Of a DNA stretch of 64,000 nucleotides, positions 24,528 through 33,058 are shown in pieces. A program made the translations under genes and the position numbers. Every line of letters starts with the position of its first letter. The stretch's first letter is position 1. The stretch comes from Flavobacterium sp. KACC 22763. Its GTDB lineage: Bacteria; Bacteroidota; Bacteroidia; Flavobacteriales; Flavobacteriaceae. The DNA lies in NCBI RefSeq assembly GCF_028736155.1, contig NZ_CP117879.1, positions 4,588,001-4,652,000 of the forward strand, written 5' to 3'. The notes under the pieces were generated by a model. That model was not told the origin of the DNA, ran no database searches, and saw only the letters and a program-made list of their open reading frames with translations.

Positions 24528-25331
24528 TTATTCTCCAAAAAATTGTTTGCCAAATTCAGAACGAAAAACCTCGTCTCCAACTTCCAATCTTTGTTTGTAA
24601 AGCGCTTTTGCATCTTCACCGGCAACATATCTTAATTGGTTTTTTCCATCTGTAGCAGCTTCATAAACAACATTGGCAATTTGCTCAGGAGTTGAGGCCA
24701 TTTCAAACATGGTGTCAACGTTTCCAAACATTTTATTGGTCATTGTTTCGTATTCTGGCAAAGTGCTTGTGTCAAGTGAGCCGTGAAGGAACTCTGTTTT
24801 AATTGCTCCAGGAGAAACGGTTTTAATGTTTATTCCAAACGGATTTAATTCATAAGCCATACTTTCGCTCCAGCCTTCCAATCCCCATTTTGTTGCATGA
24901 TAGATTGATCCTAAAGGGAAAGAGATCAATCCGCCAATGGAAGTTGTTGAAATAAATGAGCCGGTTTTTCTTTCTCTGAAATATGGAATAAATGCATTTG
25001 TAACGCGAATTACTCCCAATAAATTAGTGTCTAACTGTTTGGTGATTTGAGAATCGGAAAGACTTTCTAAAGGGCCAATTAATCCATAACCAGCATTGTT
25101 AAAAACGATATCAATGTCACTAATTTCAAGCGCTTTTTGAACTGTAGCTTGGATTTGATCATAATTGGTAACGTCTAAGGGTAAAAGGGTTATATTTTTT
25201 AATTGAGAGAGCTCAGTTTCTTTTTCGGGATTTCTCATTGTTGCAATTACATTCCACCCTTGATCGTGGAATAATTTTGCTGTTGCTTTTCCTAAACCTG
25301 ATGATGCGCCTGTGATAAAAATTGTTTTCAT
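24528..25331 (-). CDS. Short-chain dehydrogenase/reductase
   Basis: The 267-residue classical SDR has the cofactor motif TGASSGLGKATAKLF, NNAGYG, the catalytic Ser in SFISTTSIGG and Tyr-x-x-x-Lys as YHATKWGLEG, followed by SPGAIKTEF. It is a cytoplasmic NAD(P)-dependent oxidoreductase of unknown substrate. The long C-terminal part resembles the SDR group annotated as ketoreductase-like in AraC-linked pairs. Confidence 0.88.
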   Translation of the reverse strand: MKTIFITGASSGLGKATAKLFHDQGWNVIATMRNPEKETELSQLKNITLLPLDVTNYDQIQATVQKALEISDIDIVFNNAGYGLIGPLESLSDSQITKQLDTNLLGVIRVTNAFIPYFRERKTGSFISTTSIGGLISFPLGSIYHATKWGLEGWSESMAYELNPFGINIKTVSPGAIKTEFLHGSLDTSTLPEYETMTNKMFGNVDTMFEMASTPEQIANVVYEAATDGKNQLRYVAGEDAKALYKQRLEVGDEVFRSEFGKQFFGE

Positions 25332-25811
25332 AATTATTATTCTTTTTAATTGTTATAATTTGATGAAGCAAAGTTCAGAATACACTGCAGTTTAAAAGTG
25401 TTCATTTTGGTGCAATGAGTATCCAAAATGAATAATTGGAATTTTTTGGATTAAAAACTTTGAGTGTAATTTGTTTTAAACACATAGATACATAGTTTTC
25501 TTTGTCTAAAGAGGCGTTTCACTTATTTAAAATACACATAGCTATGTGTGAAAATCTAGATTTTTTTAATTATCTTTTTAGAAAACTTGAATCTATGTTT
25601 CTATGTGTTTAATTTTTTTACGAATCGAATTCATGGAGTTTTAATTAACGTTTTTGTTAACAACTTTAGCTTCTTTATTTCTGTAAAAAAAGCGTAAATT
25701 TGAATTCCTCCGATTTTTCATTTCTCATTTTATTATGTTTCATGTTGTCAATGGTTTACAATGTGAAAGATATGAAATTTGGAGCTTTAAAACTTGACTT
25801 TTTAAAATTCT
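25332..25811. repeat. Gap with AAACACATAGATACATAG inverted repeat
   Basis: 480 nt without a gene. Arms at 25478-25495 and 25592-25609 are complementary at 17 of 18 bases and enclose the palindrome ACACATAGCTATGTGT. The remainder is AT-rich DNA that should hold promoters for the SDR gene and dnaE, but I found no exact consensus match. Confidence 0.55.
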
Positions 25812-28800
25812 ATGTATTTAATATTCGATACCGAAACAACCGGATTACCAAAACGCTGGGATGCCCCGATTACCGATTCTGACAACTGGCCTCGCTGTAT
25901 ACAAATTGCGTGGCAGCTTCATGACGAAATGGGACAGCTTGTCGAACATCAGGATTATTTGGTAAAACCAGAAGGATTTAACATTCCGTATGATGCTGAA
26001 CGTATTCACGGAATCTCAACTGAATTGGCTGAAGCCGATGGAATCACTTTGGCCGAAGTTTTAGAGAAATTCAATATTGCTTTAAGCAAAACCAAATATA
26101 TTGTTGGACAGAATTTAGGTTTTGACGTTAATATTATGGGAGCCGAATTCCATAGAATGGGAGTGGAGTCTCAAATGAGTTCTATGCCTGTTTTGGATAC
26201 TTGTACCGAAGTTACTGCTTCATTATTACAGCTTCCTGGAGGTCGTGGAGGAAAATTCAAACTGCCAACTTTGACCGAATTACACAGCTATCTTTTCGAT
26301 CAGCCATTCGCGGAAGCGCACAACGCAACTGCCGACGTTGAGGCAACTACACGTTGTTTCTTAGAATTGGTTAGAAGAGAAGTTTTTACAAAAGAAGAAC
26401 TTGACGTTCCGAAAGAATATTTCAAAGACTTTCAACAACGAAATCCAGAGCCATTTAAATTAATTGGTTTAAAACACATTAATTTAAAAGCAGCTTCTGA
26501 TAAAATTAGAGAACAGCTTAAAGCTTTAGCTGGAGAAGATACACAAAATGTTGTTTCAGAAGAAGACAAAGCCGATTTCAAAGCAGCAAAATTTGCACAT
26601 TTACACAATCATACACAGTTTTCGGTACTTCAATCTACTATCGGAATTGGAAATATTGTGGCGGCTGCAGCCAAAAACGGAATGCCAGCCGTTGCGATGA
26701 CGGATACTGGAAACATGATGGGAGCTTTCCATTTTGTGAGCGCTGTTATGAATCACAACAAAGCTGCATCTGGAAAAAATAAAGCTTTGGTCGAAGCTGG
26801 TGAAGAACCAACAGAAACCGAAGTAAAACCAATTGTAGGCTGTGAATTTAATATCTGCGAAAATCACTTAGATAAAAGCAAAAAAGACAATGGTTACCAA
26901 GTTGTTTTGATGGCTAAAAATAAAGCTGGGTATCATAACTTAGCTAAAATGGCTTCGATTGCTTATACTGACGGATTTTACTATGTTCCGAGAATTGATA
27001 GAAACATTGTTGAGCAATACAAAGGCGATATCATGGTTTTGTCTGGGAATTTATACGGAGAGATTCCGAGTAAAATCTTGAATATTGGTGAAAATCAAGC
27101 TGAAGAAGCTTTAATATGGTGGAAAGAACAGTTTGGCGAAGATTTCTATCTGGAAGTGATGCGCCACAATCAGGAAGATGAAAATCGTGTAAATAAAACC
27201 CTGATTGAGTTTGCTAAAAAACACGATGTCAAATTAATTGCGACAAACAATACCTATTATTTAAATAAAGAAGATGCCAATGCGCACGATATTTTACTTT
27301 GTGTAAAAGATGGTGAAAAGCAGGCAACACCAATTGGTCGTGGACGTGGCTATCGCTACGGACTTCCAAATCAGGAATACTACTTCAAGTCGCAAGACGA
27401 GATGAAAAAACTCTTTGCTGATTTGCCAGAAGCCATTATCAACATTCAGGAAATAATTGATAAGGTTGAAGGATATTCATTGTATCGTGATGTATTGCTT
27501 CCGAAATTTGAAATTCCGGATGAATTTGTTGATCCAGAAGATGAAAAAGACAATGGTGTTCGAGGGGAAAATGCTTATTTGCGCCATCTTACAATGGAAG
27601 GCGCCAAAAGAAGATATGGCGAAATTACCGAATCGATTCAAGAGCGTTTGGATTTTGAGTTAATGACGATTTCTAATTCTGGTTATCCTGGATATTTCTT
27701 GATTGTACAGGATTTCATTGCCGAAGCTAGAAATATGGACGTTTCGGTAGGGCCAGGCCGTGGTTCTGCAGCGGGTTCTGCCGTTGCTTATTGCCTCGGA
27801 ATTACCAATATTGACCCGATTAAATACGACTTGCTTTTTGAGCGTTTCCTAAATCCTGACCGTGTATCGATGCCCGATATTGATATCGACTTTGATGACG
27901 AGGGTCGTGGACGTGTAATGGAATACGTAATCAACAAATACGGTCAAAAACAGGTGGCGCAGATTATCACCTATGGTAAAATGGCAACCAAATCGGCTAT
28001 TCGTGATACGGCTCGTGTATTGGATTTGCCATTATTTGAAGCCGATAGAATTGCGAAATTGATTCCAGGTATGATGCCGTCAAAATGGAATCTGGCGCGT
28101 TTTATTTCTGAAAGTGAAGAAGAAGTTAAAAAAGCCCTTCGTTCTGACGAATTTGATAATGTAAAAGAATTAATCGCGATTGCCAATGAAGATGATTTGG
28201 CAGGAGAAACTATTCAGCAGGCAAAAATCCTTGAAGGATCGATGCGTAATACGGGTATTCACGCCTGCGGGGTAATTATTACGCCATCGGATATTACGAA
28301 TTATGTTCCTGTAACAACTGCAAAAGATTCCGATTTATATGTAACACAATTTGACAACTCGGTTGCAGAAAGTGCCGGATTGCTGAAAATGGACTTCTTG
28401 GGTCTGAAGACCCTTACGCTGATAAAAGATACCGTAAAACTGGTAAAATACAGAACAGGAATTGAACTGAATCCAGATACTTTCCCGATTGATGATGAAG
28501 AAACGTATGCGCTTTTCCAAAGAGGTGAAACCGTTGGAATTTTCCAATACGAGTCGCCTGGGATGCAGAAATACATGAAAGATCTGAAGCCAACGGTATT
28601 TGGAGATTTAATTGCCATGAACGCATTGTATCGTCCGGGACCTTTGGAGTATATTCCGTCTTTCGTTCGAAGAAAAAATGGCGACGAGGAAATCAAATAC
28701 GATTTAGATGCCTGTGCGGAATATTTATCTGAAACCTATGGAATTACCGTTTACCAAGAGCAGGTAATGCTTTTGTCTCAGTCTTTGGCAGGATTTACAA

Positions 28801-30347
28801 AGGGTGAGGCCGACGTCTTGCGTAAAGCGATGGGTAAGAAACAAAAGGATGTACTAGATAAAATGAAGCCGAAGTTTGTGGAGCAAGCGGCAGCAAAAGG
28901 TCATGATGCCAAAATTCTGGAGAAAATCTGGAAAGACTGGGAAGCCTTCGCGAGTTACGCCTTCAACAAATCGCACTCAACTTGTTATGCTTGGATTGCT
29001 TATCAGACCGCTTATTTGAAAGCGCATTATCCTGCAGAATATATGGCTGCGGTACTTTCGAATAACATGAACGATATCAAACAAGTTTCGTTTTTCATGG
29101 AAGAATGTAAGCGTATGGGGCTGCAGGTTTTGGGACCAGACGTAAATGAATCGTACTATAAATTTACAGTAAACGATGATTATGCCGTTCGTTTCGGAAT
29201 GGGAGCGATCAAAGGAGTTGGATCTGGAGCTGTTGAAACCATTGTAGAAAACAGAAAAGACGGAAGATATAAATCGATTTTTGATTTGGCGAAGCGTATT
29301 GACCTTCGTGCAGCCAACAAAAAAGCAATTGAAAACTTAGCATTGGCTGGAGGTTTTGATTCTTTTGAAGGAACAACCAGAGCACAATACTTCCACGATG
29401 ATGGCGACGGAATAACTTTCTACGAAAAAGCAATGCGTTATGGATCGAAGTTTCAGGAAAATGAAAACTCATCGCAGGTAAGTTTGTTTGGAGAAACCAG
29501 CGAAGTGCAAATCGCTGAACCAGTTGTACCTCCGTGCGAAGACTGGAGTACAATGGAGAAACTGGCCAAAGAAAAAGAAGTTGTCGGAATCTATATTTCG
29601 GGGCATCCGCTTGACGATTTTAGATTTGAGATGAAATACTTCTGCAATTCTCGTTTGGAAGCGCTGAAGAGCATGAACGAATATGTTGGAAAAAACCTAA
29701 TGTTTGCTGGAATTATCAATAACGTTCAGCATCGTGTTGCTAAAAACGGAAAAGGCTGGGCGGCTTTCAACTTAGAAGGTTATGATGAGAGTTATGAATT
29801 TAAGATTTTTGGGGAAGAGTATTTGAAATTCCGCCACTTCTTAATTCAGAACAATTTTGCCTTTTTGAAAATATTGATCAAAGACGGATGGGTAAATCAT
29901 GATACTGGTAAAAAAACAGATCCGCGAATGCAGTTTGTTGAGATTCGCCAGCTACAGGATATTTTGGAAGCTTTCGCTAAAAAACTGATTGTATTATTGA
30001 ATATTAAAGATCTTCATCCTGAATTTATTCATAAACTGAGTCATTTGTTTGCTGAAAACAAAGGGGAGAATTCTGTGACTTTTGAAATCATGGAATTGGA
30101 AAAAATAAAGCGCTTAGTTGAGGTAGAAACACCAGCCGATTTTGAAGCCGAAGATGCTGTTTTTGAAGCTGAGAATGAAAATGAAGATAGCGCGATGGAA
30201 GATACTAAGATTCAAGAAGTGAATGAGGTTGAAGAAATAAAAGTGGTAACCAAATTAACGATGCCTAGCCGTCGTCTGAAGGTTAGAATTTCAACTGAAT
30301 TATTGCAGGAATTGGAGAAAATGCAGATTAATTTTAAACTCAACTAA
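25812..30347 (+). CDS. dnaE: DNA polymerase III alpha subunit with fused proofreading exonuclease
   Basis: The 1511-residue replicative polymerase carries an N-terminal DnaQ-like 3'-5' exonuclease (1-190; LIFDTETTGLPKRW, YIVGQNLGFDVNIMG, AHNATADVEATTRCF), a PHP domain (from about 260; FAHLHNHTQFSVLQS), the polymerase core with catalytic Asp689/691/693 in MPDIDIDFDD, fingers and tandem HhH (GVGSGAVETIVENR), and an OB domain near 1290-1360 (NLMFAGIINNVQHRV). The fused exonuclease gives proofreading without a separate DnaQ and is usual in Bacteroidota. ATG at 25812 places the exonuclease DTETTG at residues 6-11. Confidence 0.96.
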   Translation: MYLIFDTETTGLPKRWDAPITDSDNWPRCIQIAWQLHDEMGQLVEHQDYLVKPEGFNIPYDAERIHGISTELAEADGITLAEVLEKFNIALSKTKYIVGQNLGFDVNIMGAEFHRMGVESQMSSMPVLDTCTEVTASLLQLPGGRGGKFKLPTLTELHSYLFDQPFAEAHNATADVEATTRCFLELVRREVFTKEELDVPKEYFKDFQQRNPEPFKLIGLKHINLKAASDKIREQLKALAGEDTQNVVSEEDKADFKAAKFAHLHNHTQFSVLQSTIGIGNIVAAAAKNGMPAVAMTDTGNMMGAFHFVSAVMNHNKAASGKNKALVEAGEEPTETEVKPIVGCEFNICENHLDKSKKDNGYQVVLMAKNKAGYHNLAKMASIAYTDGFYYVPRIDRNIVEQYKGDIMVLSGNLYGEIPSKILNIGENQAEEALIWWKEQFGEDFYLEVMRHNQEDENRVNKTLIEFAKKHDVKLIATNNTYYLNKEDANAHDILLCVKDGEKQATPIGRGRGYRYGLPNQEYYFKSQDEMKKLFADLPEAIINIQEIIDKVEGYSLYRDVLLPKFEIPDEFVDPEDEKDNGVRGENAYLRHLTMEGAKRRYGEITESIQERLDFELMTISNSGYPGYFLIVQDFIAEARNMDVSVGPGRGSAAGSAVAYCLGITNIDPIKYDLLFERFLNPDRVSMPDIDIDFDDEGRGRVMEYVINKYGQKQVAQIITYGKMATKSAIRDTARVLDLPLFEADRIAKLIPGMMPSKWNLARFISESEEEVKKALRSDEFDNVKELIAIANEDDLAGETIQQAKILEGSMRNTGIHACGVIITPSDITNYVPVTTAKDSDLYVTQFDNSVAESAGLLKMDFLGLKTLTLIKDTVKLVKYRTGIELNPDTFPIDDEETYALFQRGETVGIFQYESPGMQKYMKDLKPTVFGDLIAMNALYRPGPLEYIPSFVRRKNGDEEIKYDLDACAEYLSETYGITVYQEQVMLLSQSLAGFTKGEADVLRKAMGKKQKDVLDKMKPKFVEQAAAKGHDAKILEKIWKDWEAFASYAFNKSHSTCYAWIAYQTAYLKAHYPAEYMAAVLSNNMNDIKQVSFFMEECKRMGLQVLGPDVNESYYKFTVNDDYAVRFGMGAIKGVGSGAVETIVENRKDGRYKSIFDLAKRIDLRAANKKAIENLALAGGFDSFEGTTRAQYFHDDGDGITFYEKAMRYGSKFQENENSSQVSLFGETSEVQIAEPVVPPCEDWSTMEKLAKEKEVVGIYISGHPLDDFRFEMKYFCNSRLEALKSMNEYVGKNLMFAGIINNVQHRVAKNGKGWAAFNLEGYDESYEFKIFGEEYLKFRHFLIQNNFAFLKILIKDGWVNHDTGKKTDPRMQFVEIRQLQDILEAFAKKLIVLLNIKDLHPEFIHKLSHLFAENKGENSVTFEIMELEKIKRLVEVETPADFEAEDAVFEAENENEDSAMEDTKIQEVNEVEEIKVVTKLTMPSRRLKVRISTELLQELEKMQINFKLN

Positions 30348-30386
30348 AAAATTAACAGTTAAAATTTGAACAGATGTTAATTTTTT
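30346..30386 (+). terminator. Probable dnaE terminator
   Basis: Perfect 11-bp stem AAAAATTAACA/TGTTAATTTTT with T6 end, starting at the dnaE stop codon. Confidence 0.6.
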
Positions 30387-30458
30387 ATGTTAAAAATATG
30401 CACGCATAATACTTTTTTAGTAATATTGCCCAAAATTACAACGTTTTCGTTCCAAGTC

Positions 30459-30466
30459 TAACTTTG
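30459..30466 (+). promoter_or_regulatory. Promoter -7 box for the outer-membrane barrel gene
   Basis: TAACTTTG, matching TAnnTTTG, 58 nt before the ATG. A -33 box at standard spacing is not clear. Confidence 0.4.
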
Positions 30467-30524
30467 CAAACTATAAGAATGTGTTAAAATATTCTATGTT
30501 TGTACTAATCAATAAATCAAAATT

Positions 30525-31493
30525 ATGAAAAAGAACCTATTTTTATTAGGATTATTAGTTTGCTCTATGGCCACAATGGCGCAAACAGAAAAAGTAGAAA
30601 AACCAGAAAGCTGGTATTTTAAATTAGGAGGATCATATTTCAACCAAACGGCTTCAACTGAGTTTCCAGAAGTAGGAGGTCAGGCACCAAACAGAGATGT
30701 ATATTCAGGTACTTTAGCTAATAATAAATTAGTTTCAAGAGAAAGTGTAACAGGTTCTTTTGGGCAAGGTTTCAGAAGTGGTATTACTGCTGGTTACCGT
30801 TTTTCTACTCGTTTAGGAGTTGAGATGTCTGCAAATTACTATATCAGCAATAGCAAGACAATGGCTCAGACAACAGATAGACTTATTTCATATAATCCTG
30901 CTGCTAGCCCTGCTGCTACATATGTGAGTTTTACTGCTGAAGGACAAATTAAAGCTTTTGATTTAGCTCCATCACTTGTAATGTTTTTAGGAGAAGCTCA
31001 TGGTTTTGAGCCTTATACTAAAGTTGGGGTTATTGTTCCAATTCACGGTACTTTAGATATTAAAACAAATAGAGAGTATACAACATTTGTAGGTGCTAAT
31101 CAAGTTGCAAAAACTGATGCTTACTCTAAAGATGTAGTTAAGCCAAATGCAACAATTGGGTTTATGGCAGCTATTGGTACTTCTTATAAATTAGGGAAAA
31201 ATATTTCTGCTTTTGCTGAATTAGAGTACCGTAACTTTACTGTTCATGGAAAAACAAAAGAAACTACTGATTATACTGAAAACGGTGTAGATAAACTAAA
31301 TACTACAACTGCATTTAGAGCTGCTTCATATTCTGCTAATCATACAAACTACCATAGCAAAATCGATGCTAATTCTAATAGTATGGTTACAAATGCAGCA
31401 GGTTTTGATAATACAAAAGCAACAGACGATTTAAGTTCTTACGTTGGTATTTCTGGTTTAGGATTAACATTAGGAATCAAATACAGCCTATAG
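30525..31493 (+). CDS. Outer-membrane beta-barrel protein
   Basis: The 322-residue protein has a signal peptide (MKKNLFLLGLLVCSMATMAQ, cut after AQ or before it) and a barrel-like mature part with alternating residues: SWYFKLGGSYFNQ, SGITAGYRFSTRLGVEMSANYY, SAFAELEYRNFTV and the C-terminal strand GLGLTLGIKYSL. This resembles the OmpA/porin-type beta-barrel (DUF481/outer membrane beta-barrel) families. Loops rich in Thr, Asn and Ala vary. Probably an abundant surface porin, given its strong single-gene layout with own promoter box and terminator. Confidence 0.8.
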   Translation: MKKNLFLLGLLVCSMATMAQTEKVEKPESWYFKLGGSYFNQTASTEFPEVGGQAPNRDVYSGTLANNKLVSRESVTGSFGQGFRSGITAGYRFSTRLGVEMSANYYISNSKTMAQTTDRLISYNPAASPAATYVSFTAEGQIKAFDLAPSLVMFLGEAHGFEPYTKVGVIVPIHGTLDIKTNREYTTFVGANQVAKTDAYSKDVVKPNATIGFMAAIGTSYKLGKNISAFAELEYRNFTVHGKTKETTDYTENGVDKLNTTTAFRAASYSANHTNYHSKIDANSNSMVTNAAGFDNTKATDDLSSYVGISGLGLTLGIKYSL

Positions 31494-31522
31494 TTTTTCC
31501 ATTTTTTTATAGTTTATAGTTT

Positions 31523-31561
31523 AAAAAAAAGAGGATATTCGAAAGAATATCCTCTTTTTTT
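31523..31561 (+). terminator. Terminator of the barrel gene
   Basis: Perfect stem GAGGATATTC/GAATATCCTC capped by a GAAA tetraloop, flanked by A and T runs. Confidence 0.9.
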
Positions 31562-31572
31562 ATGCGCATTTT

Positions 31573-31674
31573 TGTCATTTCGAGGAACGAGAAATCTCCA
31601 CAAGTAGCTCTACAAAGATTGGTGACAATTGGGATGGAGTTTCTCGCGAAGATTTCTCGTTCCTCGAAATGACA
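31573..31674. repeat. 25-bp perfect inverted repeat (TGTCATTTCGAGGAACGAG family)
   Basis: Arms 31573-31597 and 31650-31674 are perfect complements; the 52-nt centre is not palindromic. This TTTCGAGGAACGAG motif is a known kind of dispersed Bacteroidota repeat. It sits between two converging genes. Confidence 0.7.
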
Positions 31675-31690
31675 AACTACCCAGTTTTAT

Positions 31691-31725
31691 CTTAGTCAAA
31701 GTTAAAAACTTTGACTAAGATTTTT
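31691..31725. terminator. Terminator between convergent genes
   Basis: Perfect 13-bp stem CTTAGTCAAAGTT/AACTTTGACTAAG, AAA loop, then ATTTTT. It is very like the stem at 14169, so the two may be a repeat family of terminators. Confidence 0.7.
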
Positions 31726-31768
31726 CATGTATTAGCCAAGCTAAAGCTGGAAGCAACTCAAATAAATA

Positions 31769-32764
31769 CTATTTCGAATTTTCTCTAAACTCTTTCAAAA
31801 CTTGATCAATAACCCAAGTGGTTCTAGCCGCAGAAGTTCCTTTAGATGGAGAAGCGCCTTCTTTTCCTAATAATTCAGCAATAACAGTTTCAATAAAAGG
31901 CTGCTGAATATGTAATGGATTCTCGATAGTAATAACTTCTTTTTCTCCATTTGCATATTGAATATGAATAGGATCGTTTCCGAAAGTAGAGAATGAAATT
32001 TTACCTTTATCACCTACAATTTCAGTGTTATCGTAACGTTCAAAACTTGCAAAATTCCAAATACCAGATCCGTGAATTCCGTTTTCAAATAAAAATGACA
32101 TTGAAACAGCATCTTCAGCTGGATAAGCCATTAATTGAGAAGTCGCATGTCCGCGAACGGATTTTATCGGGCCTAAAACAAAATCTAAGAAATCTAAAGT
32201 ATGGCAAGCTAAATCTACAAAGATTCCGCCTCCAGAAATATGCGGTAAAACAGTCCACGGAAGATTGATTTCGTCATCGTAACGAGCTTCAAAAGGATGG
32301 TACAAAACACAATTGACGTGTCTTATAGTTCCTAATTTTCCTTGATCAATAATTTCTTTTATTTTCAAAAAACGAGGCAAAGCTCTCCTGTAATAAGCAA
32401 CAAATAACGGAACATTATGTTCTTTACAAGCGTTGATCATTTCGTTGCATTCTTCAAAAGTCAGAGCCATTGGTTTTTCTACATAAACTGGTTTTCCGGC
32501 TTTAGCACATAAAATGGTATATTCTTTATGAGAAGATGGAGGAGTGGCAATATAAACAGCATCAACTTCTGGATCATTTATTAAATCTTCAGCATTTGAA
32601 TACCATTTTGGAACGTTATGACGCTTAGCATAATCTTCAGCAAGAGCAGCATCTCTTCGCATCACGGCAACTAAAGCAGAATTTGGAGCTTTCTGAAAAG
32701 CAGGTCCGCTTTTTACTTCGGTTACATTTCCGCAGCCAATAATTCCCCATTTTATAATTTCCAT
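31769..32764 (-). CDS. Gfo/Idh/MocA family NAD(P)-dependent oxidoreductase
   Basis: The 331-residue enzyme starts MEIIKWGIIGCGNVTEVKSG, a Rossmann nucleotide-binding motif, then DAVYIATPPSSHKEYTILCA and the catalytic segment VYVEKPMALTFEECNEMINA with the conserved Glu-Lys-Pro. The C-terminal half has HISGGGIFVDLACHTLDFLD with the conserved His/Asp residues. Family members act on sugars, inositols or similar polyols; substrate unknown. ATG at 32764 is used; the longer frame from a GTG at 32851 only reads through the GCCACGAATT repeat. Confidence 0.87.
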   Translation of the reverse strand: MEIIKWGIIGCGNVTEVKSGPAFQKAPNSALVAVMRRDAALAEDYAKRHNVPKWYSNAEDLINDPEVDAVYIATPPSSHKEYTILCAKAGKPVYVEKPMALTFEECNEMINACKEHNVPLFVAYYRRALPRFLKIKEIIDQGKLGTIRHVNCVLYHPFEARYDDEINLPWTVLPHISGGGIFVDLACHTLDFLDFVLGPIKSVRGHATSQLMAYPAEDAVSMSFLFENGIHGSGIWNFASFERYDNTEIVGDKGKISFSTFGNDPIHIQYANGEKEVITIENPLHIQQPFIETVIAELLGKEGASPSKGTSAARTTWVIDQVLKEFRENSK

Positions 32765-32794
32765 TGTGTAAGTTTTAAGTTTTTCAAATTTAAA

Positions 32795-32990
32795 AAAGGT
32801 TTGCCACGAATTGCACGAATTTTCACGAATTATTTTTTGAAGTTTCGCCACAGATTAAAAGGATTTTCACAGATTACTAAAGTAAACGCATAGATATTAA
32901 AATCATTTTAATTCTTTTAATCTGTGGCAAAAAAACAATAAGATGTAATTTTCCACAATTTAAATTAGTGAAAATTCGAGTAATTAGTGG
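32795..32990. repeat. GCCACGAATT / TTAATCTGTGGC dispersed repeat
   Basis: GCCACGAATTGCACGAATTTTCACGAATTA and an inverted TTTAATCTGTGGC motif, followed by degenerate inverted copies. Same family as 39604-39950, 56455-56540, 58388-58508, 59940-59975 and 60183-60270. Confidence 0.65.
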
Positions 32991-32993
32991 CAA

Positions 32994-33039
32994 AATAAAA
33001 AGCCACGAATTCACAAAATAATTCGTGAATTCGTGGCTT
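32994..33039 (-). terminator. Terminator of the S9 peptidase gene
   Basis: Perfect 14-bp stem AGCCACGAATTCAC/GTGAATTCGTGGCT (33001-33014 with 33025-33038), followed on the minus strand by TTTTTATTTT. The stem is built from the dispersed GCCACGAATT repeat. Confidence 0.65.
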
Positions 33040-33058
33040 AAAAAAATCAGTTTAAAGC

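Noticed and set aside
29209-29553. 114-residue open frame on the minus strand within dnaE
   Set aside because: Fully antisense to the conserved polymerase sequence, no family signs; a shadow frame.
31993-32268. 91-residue plus-strand frame within the Gfo/Idh gene
   Set aside because: Antisense shadow with no promoter, no recognisable domain.
32765-32851. N-terminal extension of the Gfo/Idh oxidoreductase
   Set aside because: GTG start in the GCCACGAATT repeat; residues NSCNSW are a translated repeat also seen in the frame before 39564.
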